From Alteribacter aurantiacus DSM 18675 (GTDB lineage Bacteria > Bacillota > Bacilli > Bacillales > Salisediminibacteriaceae), in NCBI RefSeq assembly GCF_000429705.1, contig NZ_KE386942.1:141241-205240 (forward strand): a DNA stretch of 64,000 nt, read 5' to 3'. Below are positions 51,750 through 61,086 of the stretch, piece by piece; the stretch's first letter is position 1; every line of letters starts with the position of its first letter. The notes beneath the pieces were generated by a model, which was given only the letters and a program-made list of their open reading frames with translations, had not been told where the DNA came from and ran no database searches. The translations under genes were made by a program, and so were the position numbers.

Positions 51750-52178
51750 CTACCTCAACAACCAAGGTACATTCATTTGCACCTCCAATTGTATGGCAGG
51801 CTTAGGAAAACGGACTGGAACCAAATCCAATTCGTTACTCAACCTAATCTCACAAACAGGCTGTCCGTTCATCTTGATCGGTTGCCAATCCGTTGGGCCG
51901 TCTACAATCTTACCCCTAACATGATAAAACACCCCATATAAATGAGTACCATCTTGATTTTTCGTATATTCCGAGACTTCCCCTTCTTTTCGAGGATCAA
52001 TGCCAAGAGAATGAAAGAGAGCATTTAGCTCCGACGAGAACGTGCTACAAGCTAGTACATAATTGCTACAGTAATCACAATTACAATCGTCCGTAATGAG
52101 GTGATACTGATCGTAAAATTCTTTTGTTTTCCTCACATCCACCTCTATTGCCCAAGACCCGAAAAGTATCTGTTCCAT
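51750..52178 (-). CDS. hypothetical protein, 142 residues, with CxCxxC
   Basis: Cytosolic. The segment DDCNCDYCSNYVLAC near residue 31-45 could bind a metal. The rest is beta-rich (LYGVFYHVRGKIVDGP, VCEIRLSNELDLVPVRFP). No recognised domain. Single gene with a GGAGAT-type site. Confidence 0.55.
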   Translation of the reverse strand: MEQILFGSWAIEVDVRKTKEFYDQYHLITDDCNCDYCSNYVLACSTFSSELNALFHSLGIDPRKEGEVSEYTKNQDGTHLYGVFYHVRGKIVDGPTDWQPIKMNGQPVCEIRLSNELDLVPVRFPKPAIQLEVQMNVPWLLR

Positions 52179-52284
52179 CGTTTCATCTCCTTTTTTCCTG
52201 ATCCATACTATTCCTATTTTACCGTTCCTACATTATAATTGGTATATATTACAAAGAGGAGCTTTTAAAATAAAAATAATAATC

Positions 52285-52698
52285 ATGTTACTCGCACTCG
52301 TTTTATTTTCAGCTTGCTCAAATCACGACTATCACTATTATTTTTATGGAGAGGGGGATTACTGGGAAGGTGAATACTCGATGATCGGAACAAAAGTTCT
52401 AGAAGAACAAAATGGTAGAACCACTTACACGGATAAGAATAGCGATGACTTTGCAATAACATACAAAGGTCCTTTAGAAGATCTTTCTTCATTACAATCA
52501 CTTGAATATTCGTTTAGTCATTCTGCAGGTGGCGTAAGTACACTAGAAGATTACGACCGCCCACCCGTCGAAGCTACCTTTGAAAGCATCGGTGGCATAA
52601 AAGATGGGATGAAAATTAGTAGAAATGAAGTGATTCACGTTCACGTTATGTGGGATGATGCAGAAGAGTCGTTCGAATTGAGACGTGCAAGTAAGTAA
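52285..52698 (+). CDS. lipoprotein of unknown function, possible AUA start
   Basis: 137 residues from ATG 52285 (MLLALVLFSACSN, lipobox FSAC). The good ribosome binding site AGAGGAG (52255-52261) is 23 nt from this ATG but 8 nt from an in-frame ATA at 52270; reading from there gives xKIIIMLLALVLFSAC, a normal lipoprotein signal with its Lys. So an ATG may have mutated to ATA, or AUA is used. The mature protein is acidic (ESIGGIKDGMKISRNEVIHV), family unknown. Confidence 0.6.
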   Translation: MLLALVLFSACSNHDYHYYFYGEGDYWEGEYSMIGTKVLEEQNGRTTYTDKNSDDFAITYKGPLEDLSSLQSLEYSFSHSAGGVSTLEDYDRPPVEATFESIGGIKDGMKISRNEVIHVHVMWDDAEESFELRRASK

Positions 52699-52726
52699 AA
52701 CGGGTGCAATACAAAAAGTATCGCAC
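52697..52726 (+). terminator. hairpin after the lipoprotein gene
   Basis: CGGGTGCAATAC pairs with GTATCGCACCCG (one mismatch). T-run weak. Confidence 0.6.
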
Positions 52727-52755
52727 CCGCTTGACTATTAACATAACAAATTTTG

Positions 52756-53262
52756 CTATCCTAGCATCCTTTTCTTATTTTCCACTTCCATTAAATCAGC
52801 CTTCTCTTTTGACCTCATTTTAAACACCAGCACCCCTGCAATAATCATTAAAATTCCCGCCAACTTCGTCATGCTAAACGGAATTTTTTCAATGCCCATC
52901 CATCCAAACGAATCCCAGATGAGGGCGGTACTTAGTTGCGCGGTCATGACGATGGAAATGGTTACCGTCGGTCCAAGCCGCTTCATAGCTTGAACAAGGC
53001 AAAACACAACGCCTACTCCTGTTACCCCGGCAAACCAGTACCACAGGTCGATTTGTCCCAATTGAATACGACTGAACTCCCCTGCCATGATACTCGCAAC
53101 CAAAGCAAACACAAACCCCATTCCAAGGGCTAGTGTTGTCGTGGTCCACGATCCGGTCTTTTCGTTCACTTTATTATTAAATACCGTCTGCAAACTGATT
53201 GCCGCTCCGGCAGTTGCAGCTAATATGAGTCCTACTACCATTCTAATCCCATCCTCGCTCAT
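52756..53262 (-). CDS. YdcZ/DUF606-family membrane transporter
   Basis: 168 residues, five spans, half-size DMT protein (PF04657). Segments GLILAATAGAAISLQTVFNNKVNEKTGSWTT and GWMGIEKIPFSMTKLAGILMIIAGVLVF (given here only to name the family repeats; see AISLQTVFNN and KLAGILMIIAGVL). Such proteins work in pairs; a second copy lies beyond the Crp gene. Start overlaps the Crp gene stop. Confidence 0.8.
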   Translation of the reverse strand: MSEDGIRMVVGLILAATAGAAISLQTVFNNKVNEKTGSWTTTTLALGMGFVFALVASIMAGEFSRIQLGQIDLWYWFAGVTGVGVVFCLVQAMKRLGPTVTISIVMTAQLSTALIWDSFGWMGIEKIPFSMTKLAGILMIIAGVLVFKMRSKEKADLMEVENKKRMLG

Positions 53263-53945
53263 TCTTCATCGTACAAAACAGGATCAGCAAGCTCTTTTAA
53301 CCTATCTCTGTCTACCATACGAATGTATCCGTTTGTTCGTTCAATCCAATTTTCATTAATCATCTTGTTAATCACCCGATTCAAGTGACGATATGACGTT
53401 CCTAAGAGGTTCGCCACGTCCACCATATTCGAAGTGGCAAGTTCTTCTGCTTCTTCACCATTCGCAGGCGATACATTCAAGACGTAACTTGCAAACCGGG
53501 TTTCCACTGGATGCAACAAGTTAAAGTTCGTAAAGTTTGAATCGATATGGAACTTCACCGTGATCACTTTAAGTAAAAAGTGAAGAAAAGGGGCACTGGT
53601 CGCTCCGTGCTCTTCAATCGCCCGATACGGTAGAGTGAGCAACTGAGAGTTGGTTACGGCTTCCACCGTATTAATTACACGGCACTTTCGTACATATTCC
53701 ACATCCCCAATCGCTTCAAGGGGCTTCTTGAAACACAGAACGAGGGTTTTTCCTTGAGGCGACTCTGTATAAATCTTAATTTTCCCCTCTACTAAAAGGT
53801 AAAGGTGGTTAATAACGTCCCCTTGAGAGCAGATCTTTTCACCTTTCTTATAGTGGTACAAACGAAGTTCTTCCTGAAGTTCCTTGGGAATGGTTTCCAT
53901 TAATCCGAAAACATCCACAAATTCCTTTACTTTTGTATCGACCAT
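53259..53945 (-). CDS. Crp/Fnr-family regulator (YeiL-like)
   Basis: 228 residues from ATG 53945. N-terminal cyclic-nucleotide-like beta barrel (about 25-120, KICSQGDVINHLYLLVEGKI) and a C-terminal HTH (NMVDVANLLGTSYRHLNRVINKM, quoted as VANLLGTSYRHLNRV). The ligand is unknown; there is no Fnr Cys cluster. It lies between two YdcZ genes in one operon, so it probably controls them. Confidence 0.85.
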   Translation of the reverse strand: MVDTKVKEFVDVFGLMETIPKELQEELRLYHYKKGEKICSQGDVINHLYLLVEGKIKIYTESPQGKTLVLCFKKPLEAIGDVEYVRKCRVINTVEAVTNSQLLTLPYRAIEEHGATSAPFLHFLLKVITVKFHIDSNFTNFNLLHPVETRFASYVLNVSPANGEEAEELATSNMVDVANLLGTSYRHLNRVINKMINENWIERTNGYIRMVDRDRLKELADPVLYDEE

Positions 53946-53964
53946 ATCGCTTCTCCCTTTCTCG

Positions 53965-54390
53965 TTAAAGCTGCATAACGATAACACCTAAGACCATCAA
54001 CGTAACACCGATGTACTGTGGCGCGTGAATCTGTTTCTTTTCCATGCCGAACCATCCTCTTGTATCAATAAAAAATGCCATTAACACCTGGGAAATTAAC
54101 AGCATGGACATGGTCAATGTAATCCCGATCGAGTGGATCGCCGTCACCTCATTAAAAATAATCAGTAATCCAAACGATCCAGCAAACAAATAAGCCGTTT
54201 TAACCGATTTTATTTGAGTATAATTCCCGTCTCTTACCAACAACCATATTGTGAAAGCCAAGAAAAATCCCGTAAACTGCGTAATTGTAATCGCAGGTAG
54301 CGTTCCGATTTCTCCGCTAATGTTTGCGTTTAGTACTCCTTGAAGGGTAATAAACATTCCTCCAAGAAAAGCAAAAAGCACACCTTTCAT
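53965..54390 (-). CDS. YdcZ/DUF606-family membrane transporter
   Basis: 141 residues, five spans, second half-size DMT protein (AFLGGMFITLQGVLNANIS). With the homologue at 52756 it could form a heterodimer, like EmrE-type or EamA half-transporters. Substrate unknown. First gene of the operon, 20 nt before the Crp gene. Confidence 0.8.
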   Translation of the reverse strand: MKGVLFAFLGGMFITLQGVLNANISGEIGTLPAITITQFTGFFLAFTIWLLVRDGNYTQIKSVKTAYLFAGSFGLLIIFNEVTAIHSIGITLTMSMLLISQVLMAFFIDTRGWFGMEKKQIHAPQYIGVTLMVLGVIVMQL

Positions 54391-54525
54391 CCTCACCCAC
54401 TCCTTCCTCGTCTAATTAAAATACAGACGCTTCGAAGGATAAAGGACATATGTCCCTATTATAAAAAAAGACATGGCCATACTCAAGAAATGGTAAAATG
54501 AGGATAGACCATAGGAGGGTTGCAC

Positions 54526-54660
54526 ATGTGGATCATCGGCACTGCCATTGTACTTATTATATTTTTTTCATCAAGTATCATTGAAAGAAGACTTAAAAAT
54601 ATTGAAGCACAAAATGAACGGATGATTACGATTTTGGAAGAAATGAAGAATCAAAAATAA
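54526..54660 (+). CDS. small membrane protein, 44 residues
   Basis: MWIIGTAIVLIIFFSSS is one membrane helix, followed by a charged helix (RLKNIEAQNERMITILEEMK) likely to form a coiled coil. Strong TAGGAGGG site. Similar short proteins occur widely in Bacillus; function unknown. Confidence 0.6.
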   Translation: MWIIGTAIVLIIFFSSSIIERRLKNIEAQNERMITILEEMKNQK

Positions 54661-54815
54661 AATAGGGAATAGCGGTTTTCCCACCTTTTTTTTCAATTGC
54701 AAGAGTATGATACACTGAATCCATCTTACTTATGGAGGTCATTGTTTGACATACAAGGGATCTGATCTGGTTGTTCCTCTTCTTTCAATCAACAACATCT
54801 AAAGGAGAGTGTAAA

Positions 54816-55559
54816 ATGGAATCCTATTTTTTTGAAGCATTCGAAAACATGAATCGCCTAGCACCGGGAAGTTATACGTCTACAAAGCGAGCAGCAGAGC
54901 TTTACCCCGATCGAACAAAGGATATGAAAATATTAGATATTGGCTGTGGTAACGGAGAACACACCTTATTACTAGCGACACTTTTCCCGAACGCCATGAT
55001 TACGGCGATCGACAACAACGAAGCGTTCATTCAAACGTTGAATGAAGCGATCGCAAGTCAGGGATTAAGCAGCCGCATAACCACTTACTGCATGTCCATG
55101 TTTGAGATACCTTTTGAGAAGCACTCGTTTGACCTCATATGGTCAGAAGGTTCGATCTATATTGCAGGGTTCAAAAAGGGCCTCAACGATTGGCGATCAT
55201 TGTTAAAACCAGACGGCTGGCTCATTTGTAGTGAAATCTCTTGGCTAACCGATTCACCTAACGAAGAAGCGCGTTCGTTTTGGGAGGAAGCTTATCAAGA
55301 GATGAACACGGTTAGTGCCAAGATTGAGGATAGTAAAGCAGCGGGATATGAAATGAAAGGTCATTTTGTTCTTCCACCTTCTGATTGGACAACAGAATAT
55401 TATGAACCTCTTCAAAAAAACCTTAATCGAATGAAAACAAAATACAGAGCCAATGAAGAAGCGAAACAAGCGATTCAGATGATTGAAAGTGAAATACAAC
55501 TCTATAAATCTTACGGTAGTGATTACAGCTACGTGTTTTATGGGATGAAAAATAACTAA
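54816..55559 (+). CDS. class I SAM-dependent methyltransferase
   Basis: 247 residues from ATG 54816 (AAAGGAG site). Motif I ILDIGCGNGEHTLLLA (about 44-60), motif II AIDNNEAFI, motif III SEGSIYIAGF, motif post-I as in the Methyltransf_25/11 group. Substrate unknown. Single gene with its own terminator. Confidence 0.85.
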   Translation: MESYFFEAFENMNRLAPGSYTSTKRAAELYPDRTKDMKILDIGCGNGEHTLLLATLFPNAMITAIDNNEAFIQTLNEAIASQGLSSRITTYCMSMFEIPFEKHSFDLIWSEGSIYIAGFKKGLNDWRSLLKPDGWLICSEISWLTDSPNEEARSFWEEAYQEMNTVSAKIEDSKAAGYEMKGHFVLPPSDWTTEYYEPLQKNLNRMKTKYRANEEAKQAIQMIESEIQLYKSYGSDYSYVFYGMKNN

Positions 55560-55569
55560 TATAAGAAGG

Positions 55570-55595
55570 TGCGGCCTGCTATAGGTCGCATTTTT
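55570..55595 (+). terminator. terminator of the methyltransferase gene
   Basis: TGCGGCCT pairs with AGGTCGCA (one mismatch), followed by a five-T run. Confidence 0.8.
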
Positions 55596-55797
55596 AAAAA
55601 TTAATCTAACCAGATCGTAACACTCGTACCTCCTTCGAACCCTCTACACTTTTACCTTTTAACAACGTTTTCGGAACCAACAATCGCAGCGAGGATGTCT
55701 TTATAAGTCTTATGTTACATTAAAAGTAGATGTCTATCCGAAAAAAATGTCTATCCGGACAAGATATAAACCTAAGATATCAAAATGGAGGAAACGA

Positions 55798-56367
55798 ATG
55801 ATGCCAGATGTTAAACAGGAGCTTACATTAGAACAACGAGAAGCCTTGCTCCAAACATTGAAAACCCGTTTCGAGAAGAACATGGATCGTCATGAGAGCG
55901 TTGAGTGGAATGATGTCCAAACCAAGTTAGAAGCTCATCCAGACAAACTGTGGTCGCTCAACGAGATGGAAAAAACCGAGGGAGAGCCAGATGTGGTCAG
56001 CTATGGTAAAGAAACAGACACATACCTCTTTGTGGATTGTTCAAAAGAAAGTCCAAAGGGTCGAAGAAGTGTTTGCTACGATCGGGAAGCACTCCAGTCA
56101 AGAAAGAAGTACAAACCTGAAACTAGCGTCATTGATATGATTACTGAAATGGGTATTGATCTTTTAACAGAAGAACAATACCGAGAACTTCAACTCCTCG
56201 GACCCTTTGACTTGAAAACATCAAGCTGGATTCAAACGCCTTCACGTATTCGAGACCGTGGTGGCGCCCTTTTTTGTGACCGTCGCTACGATACGGTCTT
56301 CGTTTACCACAATGGAGCCGATTCTTACTATGCTGCAAGGGGATTTCGAGGCGCACTGAGGGTATAA
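55798..56367 (+). CDS. DUF4256 protein
   Basis: 189 residues, PF14066. Nearly the entire protein fits the family: LTLEQREALLQTLKTRF, KLWSLNEMEKTEGEPDVV, DCSKESPKGRRSVCYDREA and GGALFCDRRYDTVFVYHNGA. Function unknown; widespread in Bacilli and Bacteroidetes as a cytosolic protein. GGAGG site 6 nt before ATG 55798. Confidence 0.85.
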   Translation: MMPDVKQELTLEQREALLQTLKTRFEKNMDRHESVEWNDVQTKLEAHPDKLWSLNEMEKTEGEPDVVSYGKETDTYLFVDCSKESPKGRRSVCYDREALQSRKKYKPETSVIDMITEMGIDLLTEEQYRELQLLGPFDLKTSSWIQTPSRIRDRGGALFCDRRYDTVFVYHNGADSYYAARGFRGALRV

Positions 56368-56378
56368 GCTTACGATAG

Positions 56379-56410
56379 AAAAAAGAGCTGAATGATCAGC
56401 TTTTTTTTTG
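56379..56410 (+). terminator. terminator of the DUF4256 gene
   Basis: AAAAAGAGCTGA and TCAGCTTTTTTTTT form a stem ending in nine T. Confidence 0.85.
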
Positions 56411-56418
56411 ATCAACCA

Positions 56419-57585
56419 TCAGGAATTCTCGTGTTGTTCAATTTGGTTTTGATACCTCATCCTCTTCATTTTTTCAGCCATATGGAAGTGGTGATCTGCG
56501 GGCTTTATTTTACGAAGCACAAATACAAGAATGAGAACCAGTACTGTCCCTACAACAAAGGGGCCAATCCCTGCCAGAGAATCCTCGGGCAAGCCCGGCT
56601 TTGTTACCGAAGCGAGAAGCAAGGCTCCTACAATAAAGAAAAGACCAAGCCTGACGATAGTCGCTTTCTTAAGAGCATAGCCGTAGAGAGTGTAACCGGC
56701 CAGGAGAATGATCTGACCTAGAATCATTCCTGGTATCGTATGGAAAACCTCGGATTCATATATTGTATAACCTAAGCCCATTTCGATGAAAAACACCGCC
56801 AGGAACAACACGATTGTGGCAATCAGTACTTGCCATGCCTTCAACGGGAAACGGACAACGGACTTGAAGTCATATTCTTTTATTGTTTTTTCAGGGTCAT
56901 ACGTGTGCCCCCGATGCCAGCGACTATTAAAATAGAGACGATCCTCATTTACAGGACCTTCATACGCATATGGCTCTTTGAAAATACCTTTGTCATAAAG
57001 CTCATGTCCATCCCTGCGGGTAATTAGAGTATTGATTCTTTCATCCGAGCTGTACATCGGAATTCCGGTTTTCTGTGCCTGTGTAAGCCAAGCGTCTGCA
57101 TCGTGCTTTGTTTGAAAAATCATGAGATGAAGAGGGACTTTTTCTTCATCCGACCTTCTCATCAATATAGCTGGAACGTCATGATACGTCGTTTTTCCGT
57201 TTTTCGCGGTACTTATTCTCGTTACCTCATAAGGAGCAAGAAGTATGGATTTCACCGTATTGAAAGGAATTTCATGGACGTTCTCGGGCTGATTACCCCC
57301 TTCCCTCCACTGCGCCTCCCAGAAAAAATTCTTAGTTAAATCAATCCCAAATTCATAGAAGAGGTCAAGGTTATCGACTGTGCCTCTTAGTTTAATTCCA
57401 AGAAACAAAGATCCTGCAGCAAACGCCCCAAAAAGGACGTAAGCGTAGATCTCTCCAATTATGAATGCTCCATACAAAGAACCTGCAGCACATCCATACA
57501 ATATAAAAGCAGTTAACTTTGTCAGAATGGGGTCCACTTTGTCCATTTTTCCCCTTTTTGAATCATGTGTTTTTCCTTCAAGCAT
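56419..57585 (-). CDS. large membrane protein of unknown function
   Basis: 388 residues: two N-terminal spans (about 25-65), a soluble beta-rich domain with a PH-like look (about 75-215, FNTVKSILLAPYEVTRIS), then four to five spans (about 245-370, ending IGPFVVGTVLVLILVFVL) and a short basic tail. No family recognised. TAGGAGA site at the ATG. Single gene. Confidence 0.6.
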   Translation of the reverse strand: MLEGKTHDSKRGKMDKVDPILTKLTAFILYGCAAGSLYGAFIIGEIYAYVLFGAFAAGSLFLGIKLRGTVDNLDLFYEFGIDLTKNFFWEAQWREGGNQPENVHEIPFNTVKSILLAPYEVTRISTAKNGKTTYHDVPAILMRRSDEEKVPLHLMIFQTKHDADAWLTQAQKTGIPMYSSDERINTLITRRDGHELYDKGIFKEPYAYEGPVNEDRLYFNSRWHRGHTYDPEKTIKEYDFKSVVRFPLKAWQVLIATIVLFLAVFFIEMGLGYTIYESEVFHTIPGMILGQIILLAGYTLYGYALKKATIVRLGLFFIVGALLLASVTKPGLPEDSLAGIGPFVVGTVLVLILVFVLRKIKPADHHFHMAEKMKRMRYQNQIEQHENS

Positions 57586-57691
57586 GGTAATCTCCTATTC
57601 TTTTTTTTTGGCTTTCTTACGTCCATAAATCTTAACATAATTATCCAAGATCTTGTCTTTTCACACATTCATTAACTCACAAAAAACCACA

Positions 57692-57717
57692 AAGATGGAA
57701 ATGAATAGTTCCATCTT
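57692..57717. terminator. hairpin in the gap after the ABC exporter
   Basis: AAGATGGAA (57692-57700) pairs with TTCCATCTT (57709-57717), flanked by A-rich sequence on the left, a possible weak terminator on the minus strand. Confidence 0.45.
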
Positions 57718-57785
57718 GTGAATTGTTGCATGAATGATTATAGAGGATTTATAGATCATTTCAAACGTTGATTTAGCATAGAAAA

Positions 57786-57820
57786 AACGCATGGGATTTC
57801 ATGTATGAAATCCCTGCGTT
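57786..57820 (-). terminator. terminator of the BcrA-type ABC operon
   Basis: AACGCATGGGATTTCAT pairs with ATGAAATCCCTGCGTT around a two-base loop, with one bulge, and T's follow on the minus strand (57783-57788). About 60 nt past the permease stop. Confidence 0.75.
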
Positions 57821-57880
57821 CTCCCTTGTGATTTGATTCTTTGTACTCCTAAGGGAAGGGCTCCCAAGTTCTTTTAAGCC

Positions 57881-58834
57881 TTATGCCAAATCTCTTTTTT
57901 GAAAAAAGGCAGTTGCCGCACCGATCAAAATGAATGCGTACACAGCCAGAACAGCCAATGAGAATCCAATTCCCACCCCAGGCATGAGTTCATCTGCCGT
58001 CACATAAGTAGTCAAACTGAGGTGTGGCAAGAAGAATAGTTTATACCAAAGGTAATCTTGCAACATCATGGAGAACCCTTGCATAATATTGGTTCCAAAT
58101 AATACGAAGATACTAATCCCCACAGCAAGGGTCTGACTTTTAAACAGGATGGATAAGGTAAACGCAATGATGATAAACATGAGGGTATTCAAGAAATAAA
58201 GACCCATTTTCATCGGAAAGACTTCTGAAACCGTCGTGATGATGCTACCACCCATCCCGTACTCTAGAATTGGGGTCGAAAAGCTCCCTGTTCCCGCAAC
58301 GATTGTTCCCATGAGATAGACAGAGAGAATCGCCGTAATAAGAAGGATAATCATGAAGCCAACGACCGTTACGAACTTCGCAAACAGAAACTGCCAACGT
58401 TCAAAAGGTTGAATAAACAAATGCTTGAGCGTTCCTTTATCCTGCTCGGATGACACGATTGTACTCGCCAACACCACGCTAAACAAGGTCACAAATGAGG
58501 TTACTAAAAGAATCGTCTCGTTTAAGAAAATCGCATTATTACTCTCATAAGGATTGATCCCGGCTTCAAGTAGCTGCTCGTTTTCATCAATCACTTGCAT
58601 AGCGTAATCTTGTGCCCACTCCTCTTCATCATCTGAGGCCAAGATTTCTTCTTGCGTGGCAATTTCTTCTTGTAACGTCGCTTCCCAGTTTTCTCGTTCC
58701 TCTACTTCTCCTTGTGAAAAAGAGTTGTACATTAAGGATGCTCCAATAGATAAGACAATAATAATTCCTACAAACAACCAAGATTGCTTTTTATTCCACA
58801 CTTTTGTCCACTCATTTAAAATTAAAGTCAACAT
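57881..58834 (-). CDS. ABC-2 permease (BcrB/YxlG-like)
   Basis: 317 residues, ABC2_membrane_4-type (PF12730). One N-terminal span, a helical extracellular part rich in Glu (about 45-95, EEIATQEEILASDDEEEWA), then five spans. Works with the ATPase gene 3 nt upstream. Relatives export peptide antibiotics such as bacitracin or lantibiotics, or help maintain the envelope; substrate unknown here. Confidence 0.85.
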   Translation of the reverse strand: MLTLILNEWTKVWNKKQSWLFVGIIIVLSIGASLMYNSFSQGEVEERENWEATLQEEIATQEEILASDDEEEWAQDYAMQVIDENEQLLEAGINPYESNNAIFLNETILLVTSFVTLFSVVLASTIVSSEQDKGTLKHLFIQPFERWQFLFAKFVTVVGFMIILLITAILSVYLMGTIVAGTGSFSTPILEYGMGGSIITTVSEVFPMKMGLYFLNTLMFIIIAFTLSILFKSQTLAVGISIFVLFGTNIMQGFSMMLQDYLWYKLFFLPHLSLTTYVTADELMPGVGIGFSLAVLAVYAFILIGAATAFFQKRDLA

Positions 58835-58837
58835 CGG

Positions 58838-59776
58838 TTACACCTCCCCCTTCTGTTCAGCTGTGAGCGCAAGGAATTTTTCTTCAAGAGAGGTGCGTTT
58901 CGATTCGATACCAAATACATCTACTTCAGCTCCAACAAGTTGCTTATTCACCATCGGGATGAGGCGTCTGGGCATTTCAAAAATTAGTTCGTGCTCCTTT
59001 TCCTGACTTACTAATCTTACGTCTTCCACTTCCTCTAACAAATCTTTTGCCAACTGCCCTTGCCCTTTTTTGACAAGGAGAGAGACGATTTCATTTCCTT
59101 CTTCTTTGTACGCGTTTAGAGTCGCCAGTTCCGAGATGTCAATGACCTTACCCTTTTCCATAATGACAACACGATCACACATGAGCTGCATTTCTGAAAG
59201 GAGATGCGAAGAGACGAGTGTGGAAATGCCTTCGTTAGCCAATTCTCTCAAGTAATCTCGTAATTCTCGTATCCCTTTTGGATCGAGCCCGTTCGTTGGC
59301 TCATCTAAAATCAATAACGCAGGTTTATGTAACATCGCCTGTGCCACGCCGAGACGTTGCTTCATTCCAAGACTGTATTTACTTACTTTGTCTTTGATCG
59401 CTTTTTCCAGCTGTACGAGCTTGATTACTTCATCAATTCTCGCTTCGGACGCTTTCGCCATACGAGCAGACAACTTTAAGTTTTTGTAGCCGCTCATATA
59501 TTCGTAAAAAGCCGGGTTTTCAACGATTGCGCCAATATCCGCTCTAGTGGCTTGTGCCTCTTTGTCAATATCTTTGCCATTAATCGTCACCGAACCACCT
59601 GACTTTTTAATCAGGCCCACAATCATTCGGATTGTCGTCGTTTTTCCCGCTCCATTCGGTCCGAGTAATCCAAGGATTTCTCCTTTTCTCATATCAAAAC
59701 TCACACCATCAACAATCGCCTTATTTTTACTCACTCTCTTCGTTAAATCTCGAACACTCAGGATATGTTCACTCAT
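58838..59776 (-). CDS. ABC transporter ATPase (BcrA-like)
   Basis: 312 residues. Walker A GPNGAGKTTTIRM, Q-loop VENPAFYEYMSG, signature YSLGMKQRLGVAQAML, Walker B LLILDEPTNGLDP and switch His SSHLLSEM; a C-terminal extension of about 90 residues. First gene of the two-gene operon (3-nt spacing), GGGAGG site. Confidence 0.9.
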   Translation of the reverse strand: MSEHILSVRDLTKRVSKNKAIVDGVSFDMRKGEILGLLGPNGAGKTTTIRMIVGLIKKSGGSVTINGKDIDKEAQATRADIGAIVENPAFYEYMSGYKNLKLSARMAKASEARIDEVIKLVQLEKAIKDKVSKYSLGMKQRLGVAQAMLHKPALLILDEPTNGLDPKGIRELRDYLRELANEGISTLVSSHLLSEMQLMCDRVVIMEKGKVIDISELATLNAYKEEGNEIVSLLVKKGQGQLAKDLLEEVEDVRLVSQEKEHELIFEMPRRLIPMVNKQLVGAEVDVFGIESKRTSLEEKFLALTAEQKGEV

Positions 59777-60053
59777 CCTATCCCTCCCATTTATCTATCG
59801 GACATACCTTATGTACGGGCAAAAAAGGAGGAAGTTTCATAAAAGTGATAATTTTTACAGACACCAAATTGGTATTACTATTTTGTGATAAAACTTCACA
59901 CTGATCACTATGCTTAAACGACTACTCGTCGATACAGTAAACGATGTTAAACCTTAGACTACCCTAAAGGTGACTTATTGACATAAGACAGACTAGTTTC
60001 CGATAAATTTAAAAATCGAATGTTAAAGTTCAGGGGCAAGTTCTACTTTGTTT

Positions 60054-60210
60054 TTTCATAAGAAAAAGCTCCAGTACGAAGACAAGCCAGGTCGTCCTGA
60101 CGCCATTTTGCTTGTAAATTACAAGGAGCTCTAACAAGGGACTGGATGGGATAATAAATCGCTGCTTACACCTACACCTGAATACACCGAAAAAACATCG
60201 TCCTAAGTTA
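60054..60210 (+). pseudogene. possible decayed coding sequence
   Basis: One frame reads HKKKLQYEDKPGRPDAI, LLVNYKEL, an in-frame TAA at about 60133, then QGTGWDNKSLLTPTPEYTEK before another stop. It looks protein-like but has no start, no ribosome site and no recognised family. The remaining part of the 474-bp gap (59777-60250) shows nothing clear. Confidence 0.25.
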
Positions 60211-60221
60211 GAAAATAATAA

Positions 60222-60243
60222 AGCCGGCCTTTTCAGCCGGCAC
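60222..60243 (-). terminator. terminator of the DUF3231 gene
   Basis: GCCGGC pairs with GCCGGC around CTTTTCA, followed on the minus strand by TTTATTATTTTC, just past the stop at 60251. Confidence 0.8.
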
Positions 60244-60250
60244 CTTTGAA

Positions 60251-60763
60251 TTAGTCTTCTGAAGGTTTATGCACATGAAGGGGTGGAGGTACTAACCATC
60301 CCTTTTCTTTATTTAGCTTTAACAGTTTTGCTCCGTTCTGTGCTTTTACTGTATGGAACTGTCCAAACATCATAGCAACATCTTCTCGTGTTGACTGTCC
60401 CATCGCCTGGCTGCATGCAACCAGCCCTGCTGCAATATCTTTTGAGATGGATAATGCAATTTCAGGATCGTTAATACGTGCGCCAACAGGAATATCTTCT
60501 AAAGTGGCTTTTGAACGCTCTGGAGGGCTTGGTGGAAGAGCAATTCCATTTTCTTTAAGTAACTCTGTCACTTCTTCTTCTTCTTGTTTTCCTTGATCGA
60601 TAAGGTTATTGATTAACTTCTTAAGGTCCTCGTCACCGCAATGATTAGCCTGCGTTTGATATGAAGCCACCATTGCTTTTATACCAGAAAGGTAACTCCA
60701 AGTACTGAATACTTCTCCGTAATGCAATGGCTGATCTTTTGGATTTCCAGACATAATTCCCAT
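60251..60763 (-). CDS. DUF3231 ferritin-like protein
   Basis: 170 residues from ATG 60763 (AGGAGG site 6 nt before). DUF3231 (PF11553): two helical halves of the Coat F/ferritin-like type, with YGEVFSTWSYLSGIKAMVASYQ and ARINDPEIALSISKDIAAG. Bacillus relatives are found in spores or forespores; function unknown. The 661-bp gap upstream holds only a broken small frame and AT-rich sequence. Confidence 0.75.
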   Translation of the reverse strand: MGIMSGNPKDQPLHYGEVFSTWSYLSGIKAMVASYQTQANHCGDEDLKKLINNLIDQGKQEEEEVTELLKENGIALPPSPPERSKATLEDIPVGARINDPEIALSISKDIAAGLVACSQAMGQSTREDVAMMFGQFHTVKAQNGAKLLKLNKEKGWLVPPPLHVHKPSED

Positions 60764-61086
60764 AATCATCCTCCTAATATTTATCATGTGTGTCGTCTCC
60801 TTTTACCTGGTGATGACCAACATTATTGTTTAACAAGAGGATGAATGTATGCAATAATTTCACATACATTAAATAGACATTATACCAATTTGAGGTAATT
60901 AACTTTTGTGAATCCTATCCGCGGACAAAACCTAATCAAAGGCCTTCTCATCTCATCAATGGTCGTATCCATATCCTTGGTAGCTTATGAGCGGTTTCCA
61001 AGATGATTTGTGAATTGTTGCATCTATGTATTTGTATAGGAAGCATGAGAGCGTGTGCATACTTGATTAAGTGTCTTATCTTTGGG

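Noticed and set aside
59855..59920. Further class C array (two GTGATAA copies)
   Set aside because: The copies are 40 bp apart, not 42, and no third unit exists.
60045..60210. Transposase remnant
   Set aside because: The protein-like stretch has no recognisable DDE or HTH motif and no terminal inverted repeats; kept only as a low-confidence decayed frame.
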